Notes: generated by a model not told the origin, from the letters alone. DNA of 64,000 bases from Ischnura elegans (GCF_921293095.1 NC_060248.1:135420972-135484971); one strand, 5' to 3'; positions 23,991 to 36,600 are shown, numbered from the stretch's first letter. Translations and numbers: made by a program.

Positions 23991-24942
23991 TTGCTACAAA
24001 GTTGCGTTTTGCTACGGATAAGGCTCGTTGTAAGGCACTTAGTGAATTATTGAATGGAAGATTTTTTTCGAAATATGTGTGGAATGGAATGAATGTTCAA
24101 GAGTGCTCAATTGATTCCTCAAGCGCACCTAATGGAAAATGGGTCAAGACTGTAAAAGATTTTCCGAAAAACTTTCTCGAGTGCTTGATGAGTAAGTCAT
24201 CCTCATCCCGTAAGTTCACATACTTGATTTTAAGTAATCTATAACCATTCCTTAAGTAGCGTTATGTTACATGTTGCTTTAGTTTAGCCAGTGCAGGTGG
24301 ACGTCAAGTCGTACGTTTTCAGGGTTGAAGCGAGTGAACTAAAAGGAGGAAAACGAAAGGCCTTGGATCCTCCCATACCGCTGAAGCTCTTTCATTTGCA
24401 GCAACAATGAGTTTAAAGGAAGAAGGCAATGAGGCTGTCTCTTAGATACTAAAGCAATTTTCACTCCAAGGAGGTCAAGAAGGATTTTCGCCAAGTGGAG
24501 AAAAAGCGACGTATGAGAGTTTGATATGATGTCAGATGAAGGACCGATTTCTACAGATTCACGTCCCTCGTCGCATAGAAAGTGCACTTTAATTTGCAAA
24601 TACGGCTTTGACAGCAGTTAGGATATGCGCGATATATGTGGGAACGACACCCTATGTCTCAAGACGTCTCGTTCGCGAGCTCCCTTGTGCCTCTTCGTTT
24701 GGTTAAGGATGAAATAGTTATCTAATCACCAAAGTTATCACAATTAATCTAGATATCCTCTCAAAATAGCCATCACATTCTCTTTAAATAAATCGACGAG
24801 TATTTGACAACCTAACTCTCTCATCTGAAATAACAGGTATTTTCAATTTCTTGCCCTCTACGATATTGATTCAAAGCACTATTTCTAAATTTAATCTGTT
24901 ATTTTCTTCGCAATTTCTTCATGATGGCAATTTATATTACAG

Positions 24943-25297
24943 GAATCAACGCAAACGTTATTAAAAGGTTCGCTTTGATCTCGAAGGAAATTTCAAGAGG
25001 CCATCTTAAAATTATAACCTAGTAGAAAAGAATCCCTTAAAAGTAAAAGACTTAAGAAGTTACAGCTAGGTGACAGCATAGTAATATATTATACATTGTT
25101 ACCCTTGGTATTGTATGCCACCAACCGGATATATAGTCTTCATTCACGGAGCTGATATTGCAAAAGAGTCCATTCTTACAATGGGATATCTGTCAAAGGA
25201 AGCAATAGAGGCGCGAAATAAGGACGTGAGAAAGTTCCGTGAACGATTAAGTAGAAAAATATCATTAGTGGCCACGGCCAACAAACTCACTTTCTAG
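24943..25297 (+). pseudogene. second Transib transposase relic, C-terminal exon
   Basis: Begins after TTTATATTACAG, an acceptor in phase 1 at the same place as in the copy at 4487. It reads INANVIKRFALIS, decays, then YPWYCMPP, VFIHGADIAKES, SKEAIEARNKD and VRKFRERLSRK. All conserved positions of the RAG1-like end are kept, including the glutamate aligned with the third catalytic acid. The frame is interrupted between 25000 and 25085. An upstream ORF, 24002-24192, ends at a phase-1 donor (GTAAGT) and could be the previous exon, but its peptide was not recognised. No terminal repeats of this copy were found; its right end abuts the LINE piece at about 25300. Confidence 0.65.
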
Positions 25298-25299
25298 GC

Positions 25300-25985
25300 A
25301 AGAGCCGTCGGTGCAGCTGTAACTTTTACTGTAACGGCAATGCTGCGACGTGGAAGGCAAGGGTAAACCAACACATTATCATCCCTAGGAGTCGCTACTC
25401 CTCTCACTTTTACATCATGACATGATGGAAGTTCCTCGAGTAAAATATCCCGGAGGTCAACTAGTCTACCATTCGGATCTACTGTCGAGGACTACTTGAA
25501 GGGGTACTTACATCGGTCAAGTGTCATAGAATGTTGAGGATAGGAACGTGGAATGTTAGATCACTTCGTACCTGCGGTATGCTAGAAAACTTGAAGGTGG
25601 AGATGGAAAGAATGAACCTCGACGTATGAGGAATCAGCGAAATGAAATGGCCCCAAGACGGAGACTTTTGGAGTGGAAGCTACAGAATGACTCACAGAGG
25701 ATCGCTAAATGGTAATACTGGAGGGATAAAGCTTAGAAAGAGCGCTGGGATACGTGTTTAAAGCTACCCGCAGTTTAATGAAAGAATAGTAATGATGAAG
25801 GTATAGAAAACAAACCCTTAGCTACTGTAGTGGCAGAGGTTTTCACGCCTATATCAGATTATGAAAATAGTTGGAATGACGTTGTCGGCGTAGATCAGGA
25901 CGGAATAGTAATATGGGTTCGGAAAATATGGATTAGGAAATCGAAATGAAAGAGGAGAAAGACTACGACGGTTATAACTTACGTT
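25300..25985 (+). mobile_element. 5' portion of a non-LTR retrotransposon (UTR and APE endonuclease), degenerate
   Basis: After a UTR-like region with an ATATCCCGGAGGTCAACTAG block, the frame reads RIGTWNVRSLR at about 25537-25570, the N-terminal active-site region of APE endonucleases, then GISEMKW, and ends near YGLGNRNERGERL at about 25975. Several in-frame stops are present. It overlaps the family of the LINE at 370-2440 over the NERGE region but ends there, so only the 5' third is left. Confidence 0.7.
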
Positions 25986-26235
25986 ATAAAATTATTATGT
26001 ATATCTATATACATTAATGAAAGTCAAGTTGGTAACACTGCAACAGCAGTTAAGTCGGTAAAAACTACTAACTAAATTGTATGTTTTCTTTTTACCGATT
26101 TAAAGACTGAGATTCTTAGCAATTAAACATTTTAATAGTTAAACATATTACAGATACTGAAATCATATTTAAAAAAAAATTAATTCGAGCTAATTGTAAG
26201 GGTATCTCGAGTAGACTGTTCACTACCGTGTTTGT

Positions 26236-26442
26236 TATTAAAGTTTAAGCAAAATAATGCCCCAAACAAGACTCGGTACAGAACGCGAGTACATCGGTTC
26301 AAATACAAAAAAGGACTGACTGGGTCTGTGTAGAATCGTACATGGTACATGCGAAAACAAAAGAGTACAAAAAAAAGCAACTCTTATTAGTTCACTACCA
26401 CTCCGTGGTGTCGCTAGAGTGCAGTGCACTTAAACTTCAACA
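26236..26442 (-). repeat. copia 3' LTR
   Basis: 207 bp; read on the minus strand it starts TGTTGAAGTTTAAG and ends CTTTAATA. It pairs with 30586-30791. The unusual TA end is supported by the exact target duplication and by the primer site starting at the same border in the 5' LTR. Confidence 0.9.
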
Positions 26443-26505
26443 ATTCCTCCTAAGTCACTGCACAGAACTGAACTCTTTAAGAAGAAAAAAAAATCATTCA
26501 TCCAT

Positions 26506-27440
26506 TCATTCATGCTTCCAGACACCCTTTTCACTTCGGAGCATTTCAAAACGCACACGCGCGAGTGGTTTCGTCAAAATATCAGCTATTTGTTTTTCAC
26601 CGTCAATGTGATTGACTGCAATTTTACCATTTAAGCAACACTCACGCACAAAACAATGACGCACTTCAATATGCTTTGAGCGCTTATGGAATTCTGGATT
26701 GGTAGTAAGTTTCGCAGCACTTGCGCTATCAATGAATAAATTTGGCACTTGTTCCCTAAGGTAACCAAGCTCACCAACCAACCGCTTAAGCCACAACCAT
26801 TCTTTAGCACCCTCGCTGGCTGCGACGAACTCTGCTTCTGTAGTTGACAGGGCCACTGACCTTTGCAGTTGACTGGACCAAGCGACAGCTGCTCTAGCAA
26901 GAACTGCCACAATTCCACTCGTTGACCTCCGAGTTTTGATGTCACCCGCAAAGTCAGCATCGCCTTATGCTTCCTGGCCATCACCACGGTACAACAGACC
27001 ATGATTGACAGTTCCCCGAAGATACTTAAGGATTCTCTTGACACTCACCCAATCTGCCTTGGTCGGTTGTTCTATTACTCGAGCAGCTCCTGACACAGCA
27101 AAAGCTATGTCGGGACGTGTTGCAGTTGACAGGTATAGGAGGCATCCCACGGCTTCCCGATAAGGCACATTGTCTGCAACCGGTTCCTCAGCATTATCAC
27201 CACTAACATCACAGGGTGTTGCCACCATATTTGCCTCATCTATATTAAAACGTTTTAGGATCCTTTTTGTGTAGGAACTTTGACTCACAAAGATCCCATC
27301 CGAACTTCGTTCTATCTGCAAGCCTTGGTAGTTGTCGGGATTGCCAGTGGTAATCTTAAAATTAAGTTCCATTTGGTAAATGAATGTTTTAATCTCATCT
27401 ATATCATTACCCACGACCAACCCATCATCAACTTAATCGT
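26506..27440 (-). pseudogene. copia RT thumb and RNase H segment
   Basis: In the frame after the RT frameshift: the catalytic DD, then DGIFVSQSSYTKRIL, VGCLLYLSTATRPD and the connection region, ending at an in-frame TAA (26967-26965). RNase H follows without a shift, with its DADFAGD, STTEAEF, DSASA and HKRSKHIEVRH motifs, to a stop at 26506. All RNase H acidic residues appear present. Confidence 0.9.
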
Positions 27441-28776
27441 TACTATCAATTTTCTGCCGTTACTACGACGCACAAATAAACACGGATCAGCTGAGCTTGC
27501 TCTAAGTCCTTGATCCTTCATAAAATTCACAAACCGCATATTCCAACACCTTGGAGCTTGTTTAAGACCATATAGACTACGCTTGAGTCTACAATTTTTT
27601 CCACTTCCGTCATCAAAATCCTCAGGCTGAGCCATAAACACTTCCTCCTGAAGTGTGCCATACAAAAAAGCTGTTTTTACATCAAATTTGCACAGCTCCA
27701 AACCTTCGATGGCTGCCATTGCAAGAACGGTTCTCACAGTACTATACCGCGACACAGGACTAAATGTATCGCAATAATCAATGCCTTCCTGTTGAGAATA
27801 TCCTTTGGCAACAAGTCGAGCTTTGTATCGTTGCACACCTCCGTCTGCACTCAATTTTGTACGAAAAACCCAGCGGTTACCTTTCACTTTCATACTTGCC
27901 CAACGATCGACCAACTCCCAAGTATCATTTTCCTTTAAGGCATCCATTTCTTCTTCCATAGCCTGACACCAGTTTGCCTTTTGAGGACTACTCATAGCTT
28001 CTCTATAGGATTCTGGATCTCCATCACTGGCATTTGAAGAATATGCTACATAACATATATATTCTCCGGAATTCATCCACTGTGGCTTCTTGATCGTACG
28101 CTTCGATAGTCGTTTCTCCATGGGTGGCTCCTCATGCGCTTCCTCAGACTCATCCTCAAGTTCAGACATCTCTACATCTGTCTGATGTTGACGGGCAATT
28201 TCTTCATTTAAGACCAACCTGTTTGAACTTGTGCCCACAGATGAGTCTGTACAGATGCACTCTGGCTTAAAATAAACATCGTGTGAATTAATAATCTTCT
28301 TGAGGGATGGCACATAAACCTTGTACTCATCCTTTTCATTCAGATAACCAACCATTCGGCCAAATATACTCTTGTTGTCGAATTTCTTTCGGAACTGTTT
28401 TGGGATATGCACATAACACTCCGTGCCAAAAACTCTAAGATGATTTAAGTCTTTCATCTGTCGCCTATCCCACAATGCCAAAGGAGACTTGTCAATAATT
28501 GACAATTTCCCTGTACGATTCAATAGATAAACTGCAGTCTCACAGGCATGCCCCCACATAGACTTGGGCAATTTCCCAACTGACAACATTGACCGTGCTA
28601 GTTCCACAATTGTGCTATTTTCTCGTTCTGCCGGTCCGTTTTTCTCGGGTGCGTAGGGAGCAGACAACACCAAAGCAATCCCTCGATCACACAGTACCCG
28701 ACGAACTTCTTCACAATTGAACTCTTTCCTGCCATCGCATCTGAATGTTTTCACAGTATGTCCAGCTGTAAAAGCT
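27399..28776 (-). pseudogene. copia integrase C-terminus and reverse transcriptase segment
   Basis: After the frameshift near 28780 the frame resumes (first ATG 28754, 451 codons). It begins in the integrase core; the NGPAEREN block carries the third catalytic acid. The RT follows, with KARLVAKGYSQ, FDVKTAFLYG (first catalytic aspartate) and SLYGLKQAPRCW. A single-base frameshift near 27434 falls just before the catalytic double-aspartate motif, so the downstream part reads in another frame from 27420. Confidence 0.9.
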
Positions 28777-30087
28777 TCATTTAGCTAGCAGACACCTTGC
28801 CACTTCGCTCTTTTGTTTAATGAAATATATCCGACGATACTTACTGAAATCGTCCTTAAAACAAACAAAATATCTAGCCCCACGGAGAGTCTCCACTGAC
28901 ATTGGTCCGTTAACATCGGAATTTATTTGCTCACCAACGACCTGAGGTCTATTCAAGCGTGGTTTAAAAGGCTTACGATGGGCTTTTCCCAGGACACATC
29001 CATCACAGAAATCTCCTGTTTCTTTAACACCTACATGGATGTTCATTCGCTCGAGTACCCTCCGAACATGACGCTTATCCTGATGCCCTAATCTCTCATG
29101 CCAAAGCTGAAGTATTTCAGATGCTGTTGCCGTATTAACCTCAGCTGGCACCCTTGGGACTATCACACGCATGCTCATTATGTATGCATCCGTTTTCCAC
29201 TCACCTGTCGCAACTATCTGAATATTTTTCCAAAGAGTAACGTTTTTTCTACCCATGCATACATTGATACCATGTTCCGTTGCACTCCTAACTGAGAATA
29301 AATGTCTCCCAATATCCGGCACGTACCAAACATTTTCTAAATAACCATGACTCCATTTTCCACGAGTTAACACTAGTACATTGATACGACCTGCGCCATA
29401 AGCACACATCTGCGATTTGTTTGCCAAAGATACGTTTACTGGGGTCAAGAAACGGTTATAAGTGGTAAAATACTGCTTATTTGACGTCATATGATGAGAA
29501 GCACCAGAGTCACACACCCAAGTGTCAACATATCTTGAGTCGCCCATCACTGCAAACGCAGTGCCACGTTCACTGTCACTTGGAGCACTGGACATGTTTG
29601 AATTAGCCATCACTGCTCCATTACCTTTATCAGCTTTCAGCTTCCAACAGTTCTTTTTCAGGTGCCCACTCTTACCACAATAGAAACATTTTCGGTCCCC
29701 TTTGTCATTCGTTGACCTCCTGGACCTCGGTGGTTTATCGCACACTGCCTTGGGTAATACTGATGGCTTCTGTGAGGTTGACGCATGTGCCCCAAACGCA
29801 CCAGTATCAATCGTTCCCGAGGATGACTTCATCCTCTTTTCAATTGTGCACAATTTTTCGAGCAAACTGTTGGTTGTCCGCTTATTGTCATCAAGAGACT
29901 CCCAAACATTGCTGAATTCTTGATATTCCTGCCCCACTGTTGCAAGAATTTGACCGTGCAGCAGTTCGATTGGTATATCGTGTGATCCTCGTCGGCGTAG
30001 CTCCGTATTCATGTCAGCGAATACCTTTTCCACCTTCGCGACGTGTGATGCTATATCCGTTCCTGGATCACGCTGAATTTTGAAAAA
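28777..30087 (-). pseudogene. copia gag-protease-integrase segment
   Basis: Open from after the stop at 30088 to 28777; the first ATG is at 30033, giving 418 codons. In that numbering: rest of Gag (1-75), CCHC zinc knuckle (CFYCGKSGHLKKNC, 116-129), protease DSGA (175-178), GAG-pre-integrase zinc site (H312, H317, C343, C346), then the start of the integrase core with its first aspartates. It breaks off by frameshift near 28780, before the last integrase glutamate. Confidence 0.9.
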
Positions 30088-30441
30088 CTACGTCATGAGC
30101 ATACTTAATCGCTGGATGCTGCTCTGTTCATATACACTGACCAGCTTGTCCCATATTTCCATCGCATTGGTATACGTTAAAACCAAGTCTGCCACTTGCT
30201 GACTTATAGCACTGGCAATCAATGCTGCCGTGCGTGCGTTGTCTCGTTTCCATGCACTAACACTCTTTTGGACCGCCTCCGTTGCTTTGTCTGGATCGAC
30301 GATTACCGGACATTTCCGCGTTCCATCTATGATAGGAATCATGTCATAATACTCAAAGTGCATGTTCATTTGCCACTTCCATTTGGCCTAATTGCTTGCA
30401 CCGACAAGCTTATCAATCTTAATTTCCGGACTCATCGCCAT
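30088..30441 (-). pseudogene. copia gag, N-terminal part with two stops
   Basis: Start ATG at 30441 (MAMSPEIKIDKLVG), in-frame TAG at 30390-30388, then the Gag core (KATEAVQKSVSAWKRDNAR, ISQQVADL, AMEIWDKL) typical of the copia Gag (UBN2) domain, ending at a second in-frame TAG at 30090-30088. The frame then continues into the next segment without a shift. Not functional. Confidence 0.85.
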
Positions 30442-30570
30442 CGTGTCCTTTTTTAACGATGTACAAAACACACGCGAGTCAAATACGGCACACAGCGAGC
30501 TAACTGCAAATCATTACCGATTGCACAAAAAACCGAATAAACTTTTAATCAAATCGCATTAGGCACGTAT

Positions 30571-30585
30571 GCTGGGCCCGTAACC
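30571..30585 (-). other. copia primer-binding site, internal tRNA-iMet type
   Basis: Directly inside the 5' LTR the minus strand reads GGTTACGGGCCCAGC, complementary, with one change, to the anticodon region of eukaryotic initiator tRNA-Met. Drosophila copia uses the same cleaved-tRNA priming. Confidence 0.8.
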
Positions 30586-30791
30586 TATTAAAGTTTAGGC
30601 AAAATAATGCCCCAAACTCGGTACTGAACGCGAGTACATCGCTTCAAACACAAAAAAGGACTGACTGGGTCTGACTCTGTGTAGAATAGTACATGGTACA
30701 TGCGAAAACAAAAGAGTACAAAAAAGCAACTCTTATTAGTTCACTACCACTCCGTGGTGTCGCTAGTGTGCAGTGCACTTAAACTTCAACA
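30586..30791 (-). repeat. copia 5' LTR
   Basis: 206 bp; matches the 3' LTR apart from about six substitutions and three indels. Right flank TTTGT (30792-30796). Confidence 0.9.
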
Positions 30792-30796
30792 TTTGT

Positions 30797-31511
30797 AAAC
30801 AAATCTCAGGTCAATTGTTGACTATCGGTTATGTCTGTGTTCCTGTCCACTAATGAAGCATTTCATTTCCTCGGAATTTTTGCAAATTCGTTTCATAGGA
30901 AGGTAAGCTCAACAACAAAGTGTTCCCAAAAATCACAAATGGTTGATTGAGCGAGAAAGTTTCACGATCTATAACGAAGATGTGGATGACACAAACTAGG
31001 TAAATCAGGATAAAATAGATGGTACTCTACATTCATTTAAATCCATTGACTGTGCAACAAACGAAGACGAAGTCACCAACTATCCATCTGAATTTTTAAA
31101 GTACTTGGATATGTATGGCTAACCACGGCACAATTTACAGCGAAAGGTTAGCTCGGAGTTTATGATGCTTCGAAACCTAAACCAACCAAAACTATGCAAC
31201 GGAACGCGTATGGTGATTAAAAAGCTATTAATGAATGTGATTCACTCGACTACACTCAAAGGAAAATTATCAGATGAGGAAGTTCTCATTCCGAGGATTC
31301 CATGATCCCAACTTATGTGTCCTTTTGAGCTTAAACGAATTCAATTTCCAATTCGTGTTGCATTCGTGATGGTGATTAACAAATTACAACGCCAATATTT
31401 CAGTTTTTGTGCTCATGTGCTCATCAAAATCCATGGTTTTCTTATGGTCAATTAAATGTGGTATTTTCACGAGTAGGTAAACCGTCTGCTGTATTTCTTT
31501 CTTCGCTTCAT
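30797..31511. other. intron sequence, nothing recognised
   Basis: Between the copia target duplication and the GGGCGCAGC repeat. No coding or repeat feature recognised. Confidence 0.4.
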
Positions 31512-31823
31512 GGGCGCAGCTAGGAATTAAGGCTAGGGGGGGGGGGGTTAGGCGCAACTAATACTGACGGGTCTGGAGGGTATAGAAAACCCGCCAAGGT
31601 AAGCGAGAGGTGCGGGGGCCCTCCCCCAGAAATATTTGAAGATAAATGGTTCAAAATAGTGAGTTTTACGGCTGTGTGAATAGTTAGATATATTTTGTTT
31701 GTGAGTCATCTGTCCCCCTAATATTAGTTACAAAAATTTTCGCATTAAAATCTTGTTATAAAAAATTCTCTGAGCTCTGGGGGGGTATATCCCCCAAACC
31801 ACACCCACGCTGCGTCACTTCCT
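31512..31823 (+). repeat. GGGCGCAGCTAGG repeat family, copy 2 (hAT-like ends)
   Basis: Shares its first about 160 bases with 15651-15820. The right end, read inward, is AAGTGACGCAGCGTGGGTGT with a G-rich run behind it, loosely mirroring the left end, as in hAT-type MITEs. No clean 8-bp duplication was found. Confidence 0.45.
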
Positions 31824-34800
31824 CGCTTCGCTGTATTTGTTTCGTTTCACTCGCTTTATCTTGCGCCTTAGAACAATATAAAAAGCTATGTATATCAGAA
31901 GGTGGTTGACTCAAGAGATTAAACCCGGATGTGTAGGTCACAACGTGGTGTTTTTACGCATGCAGCACGTTTACGCAGTACATTTTTTTCCATTCGCTTG
32001 AATAATAAAGACATTATTACATTTTTTCCAAGCAAAGATACATATGGCGCGCCTAAAGTCATTTCATGCGATGCAGCTTCACAGGGGATTTTCTTACACG
32101 ATTTTGAGCATCAATCAAGCGGCGGTCTAGCGTTGCGTTAAGTTAGCGTTGCCCCGTAAATGGGCAAAGTTTACCTGACAGACTTAGACCTAAATCATTT
32201 TTTTACGGTTAATAACACAAAAAGCCAACAACTGAGTGAACATAATTTTGACTTTATTAACTGCTTTATAAACCCACGGCGTCCAGCATTTCTCAAGTTA
32301 AAACCTCAAAATTAGAAAATTCATTGAAAAAAATCCGCGTAAACGATCTCCGATCCACCCTATGTGGATTCAACGAAGAAAATGCCTTTCTGACAAGCAA
32401 TTTTGATACTTATTAACATAGCTTTATTGATTTTTTCTCATTTTACTATAATAAATTAAATATGATTAAAAACGGTACAACCGCTCTTGATTTATAAATG
32501 GTGTAACTAAACTGTTCATTGAATGTTAGGCGGTTCGAAGTTCGCCGCGTCAGCTCGTAATAATATGGAGGAGATATTCACCACGGTGATCACATAGGGA
32601 TAATACCTACGCCGTGCTTTATCAGATTTCCAATCGAAAGATATATAATTACCGGGTGAACTTAGATACTATTTTAGTATTACGGTATGGATATAAGTAT
32701 AAGTTGGGTTTCTTATCTCCAAGCACGTGATGCAATTCCACCCAAAAAAGGAAATTAAAAGGCTGGCCATTAAGCGTTAGCCACTTTTACGGAGCATTGA
32801 CACACTTGAGCAAGGTGGCCTGAAAACTGCCTTTCCATATTGACGAGTGACTCATGTCCCATCAAACGCGGGCGGCCATCAAGGGCACAGCGTCTTCCGT
32901 GACTTTGTGTCGGATCAGATTCGCAAACAAGACCGTTCACGTTTCTGCCAGCTAATCGATTTAATTGATGGCCTCAAACCAGAATTTTAAAGATTGCAGC
33001 CGATAAACTGGAAACACGGCAAACTTAAGAGTAATATTCCAGCAATCGAAAACAGTACGCACGATTTGCAACATATTGCAGATAATTTCTACCAGAGAAA
33101 TATTTTAAACTACCGAATAAAAATGACTACTTGGTCAAGTTGTAATTTAAACTCCAAGAAAAACAAAATAGCATCAACGTCTGTTTAGAAGCGGGACATA
33201 GAAAATGAATCTTATCGATTATGAAATCCACATTAAATGTAATAGTAAAATGAAAATTTTCATTATAATTTTGATAACAATTAATTATAAGTTGCCTTTC
33301 GTCCCATGCCTGTCAACACTTTAGGTCGCCGTTCGGTCACAGATGCGTTTGACCACGCCACAGCCAGGGGGAAGCACGTGCGCCCACAGCTGGACAGCAA
33401 TGACACCGGTGGACTCCCCTATAAACGCGTTTAAGCAAACGTGCACCGTGCGTCCGAATATTATTTGCCCGCGAGAGTTCTGCATATTCGTCTATTGGAC
33501 TCAATTCACAGCAAATTAGCAACAAATTTTCCTTCTTTCAACACGTAAACCTTTATTGGAACAGCAAATGATAACACTACATTCGCTTTTGAATCCGAAG
33601 AACATGTGCAATGGCGTGAAAATGGTAATGGTGGCTGGAAATAAGTAATGTCCGAATACTTTTTGCACCTGTACTGTATGCACTCTTCTTCAACAGAGGT
33701 AGTTATGAGCCGTATCGGTCGTGCAAACGCAAGCTGAGGGGCAGACTTGGTGAGGGCATTGGCGAGAGTCGTTCCGAATGGAGATAGAGGTGACCACTAT
33801 GGAGTCAACCGTCCGGAATACCCCGCAGCAGAGCCAAAACGGGAAAATAAACAACTACATACAAGTACACAGGACCACCACACTCACAAAGATAAACCAC
33901 AGGCGGGGAATTAACGGAAAGACAAGAGAGGAGCAACCTTCGAGGAATATAAAATATGTTCTGTATTTAGAGAAATGATGAAGATTAATATAACTATCTG
34001 AGAGAAAGGCAAAAAATTATAGGATTGCTCAACTGTATAAAAATAGGTAATTAAATTCTTCAGCAGTATATACCAAACAAATCGACAGAGAGAGTCAACG
34101 TTTTTGGTAGAATCAGCGAAGAACATAGAACGTGGTTAATTTCTCAGATATTGAAAATGGAAAGAAAGGGCGAACCTCTCAGGTAGACTCAAGTATGAAC
34201 TGCAGATTTGGTTAACTCCTCCGTAAATGACTCAAAACAAATCGACAGAAAGAGTGGGTAAACCCGATGTTGGGGCGAAGTCGGGCTTGATGAGTAAAAT
34301 TGGGGCCGAGTAATAATGCCCGAGCGGTTACGCTGACGATAACAATAATAACCTCAAGAGTATATACGTAATAATGTCAATTTTCCATCACATAAGAAAT
34401 TGACTCACTTGCCCCAATACTCACTCCCTAAATAATATTAATAATAATTACAATACATGAAAAAAGTCAACAATTTCCAGGTGCTACATTTCCACCAAGC
34501 CTGTTGCCGCACTCCACTGCTCACAAAAGAAAGCAGCGGAGGCAGAAAATTACATTGAATTTGACGCGTCGTGGTCATGCACCCTGCGGAACACACGGCG
34601 AATTGAAGCATCCTGATTCATTGGAAGTGAGAATAGAATGCGTAGGAATAGAGAATGGATCAGTGCTATCGGTGCTTATTTCCCCAACTTTAATTGGACA
34701 AAAGTCCAAAAATGAAAATTTGAAATGGGTTTTTAAAAAAATACTAGGTTGGGTAATCGGATGTTTGAACTGCATAACCGTGCATTTCACGGCTTGGTAA

Positions 34801-36600
34801 GTAATGTATCTGCACGTAGAAATAAGTGTCAAAGTGAGAGAAGAGCAAAGCACTGATCCCGTAGACGCAGACGCCTAAATGGACGGACGATTTTAAACTA
34901 TGATTACAGTACACTGGTCCTCTTGATTTTTTAAAATTTTCATCGATTGGAATAAGTTTGGAAAATATCAATTTGCTTTTGATATTATATTTAGGAGAAA
35001 ATAGCCGAAGAGCAATTAATTATGATGAATGGAAAGTCTTCGATTTTTCACGATGAAAAGTTTGAAGAATGAGCTAAATAATGTTAAAGAAATCAATCAA
35101 CTGCTATCGAGTAACAAGGAGTTTAACGATAAAAGAATAGATATGCATCACAAGCCGAAAGGGAATCCATCTGTCCGCTACGACCACATGGCAACGGGTA
35201 AACTAATACATAAACAGTATCCATTAAGATATTATTTTTTGTAATAAATCAAATTTGCTTGCTTTATGTATTATGTCTACTCATAGGTACAAGTGGTGAA
35301 GTTTTCTGCACAAGGGCTTTTGAGATTTCAGAAATGTAGAGAGGCCATTCCCGAGGCTCCAACCATGTCGTGCATGAAGTGCTCGAAAAGGTTATTTCCG
35401 TTTAACTGAGGTTCGATTATTCGATTCTGGAATGCCAATTTTGTACTGTTTCAATCTCTTCGCGTTATACACGACATTTGATTGTATCTTATATTTGACA
35501 GTTAAAATTAACTGTTCAAAGCAGCATTTTATTTCTTTGGGTATTGGAAAATGGTACATGCAAACTTAAGAGCAAATCCTTATTTTTCATTGAACATGAA
35601 CATTTTTGTCAAAGATATTTGCTAAAATAATTTTGCAAAGTTTTTATCAGATTTTTTCCGACCACTTAAATATTGACGTGATTTTTTTAAACTTTTATTA
35701 GTTTAAATTTATATATCTAATCTATTTTTATAACTAATCAAGTAAAAGTTAATATTCTAAAAAATAATAAAATTAAAAAAATCATAAAAATCGAAAATAT
35801 TGAAAACTTAACATCGGATTTCATTAAAGCGGTCTCTAAGACATGTATAAGAATATTTTAGGGTTGTTAGTAAAATATTTGGACTTTGAGGTTAGTATTT
35901 GAGTGGTCCGAAAATTGAATTTTATTCGGGATCAAACTTTCCCCCAGATTGAAAGCTGTCTATTTCTAGCAGCCTCTCAGACCCGAAAATTTTTCAAAAT
36001 TGGATAATTTAACTTTTGACGCCCGAACCTTAAAATGAAAAGTAAAAGTTTTGCGAAAATTCAGGCTGAATTAGGAGACAACGGAATATATATAACTCAC
36101 TGCTTCTTGGCCCACTTTTGGCTCTAATCAATTCTACTTTCAGCATTAACTTTACTAAGCTCAAAGTTTATTTAAGGAATTTTTGGATATTCTAAGAGAG
36201 AATGGTCAACCAATTACTATTGCAAGCAATCCACAAACAACTAAAGATGTCTGGCTGTATATCTTGAGCTCTGGCTGCATCAGTTCATATTTTACCTTTT
36301 GGAAGCTAAATTAACTGCTTTTCAAAAATGTAGTCAATTTATAAGTGTTTCAAAGATCTTTTAGACGGAATTAATTCTCACAATGAAGCCTTAAAGATAG
36401 TAAAATTCGCATTAAATGTAAATTTGAGCGTAGAAATACATATTTGAGGATTTATTCAGAGTAAAAACAATAGATTGTTCATCAGGTTTGTTAGTGTGTG
36501 AGTAGAGTTTGAAAATCCCTCGTCTAATCCGCCCATCGTTTTGTGGCGCCCAGCAATTCCAAGTGAACATATCTCTCGCATAGAGAGGTCGCACTCTCAC
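31824..36600. other. long intron stretch, no gene recognised
   Basis: AT-rich intron. Noted within: a short direct repeat AACAAATCGACAGA at about 34077 and 34236, and a possible Tc1/mariner-type terminus near 33645-33675. Short ORFs (for example 34504-34800, 35029-35244) have no recognised domain. Confidence 0.4.

Larger units (their letters stand above)
26236..30791 (-). mobile_element. full-length copia (Ty1/copia) retrotransposon, 4556 bp, inactivated
   Basis: Complete minus-strand element with 5' LTR 30586-30791, primer site, gag-pol region, polypurine tract (AGGAGGAAT, 26443-26451) and 3' LTR 26236-26442. Identical TTTGT flanks (26231-26235, 30792-30796) are the target duplication. Domain order is Gag, zinc knuckle, protease, integrase, reverse transcriptase, RNase H: copia order. 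Three in-frame stops (30390, 30090, 26967) and two frameshifts (near 28780 in integrase and near 27434 in RT) disable it. The two LTRs differ at about six substitutions and three small indels, so insertion is not recent. It lies in the 21.5-kb intron of the GAS2-like gene, in the same orientation as the gene. Confidence 0.93.

Noticed and set aside
33645..33675. Tc1/mariner terminus (GTCCGAATACTTTTTGCACC)
   Set aside because: Only one end recognised; no partner inverted repeat or transposase nearby.
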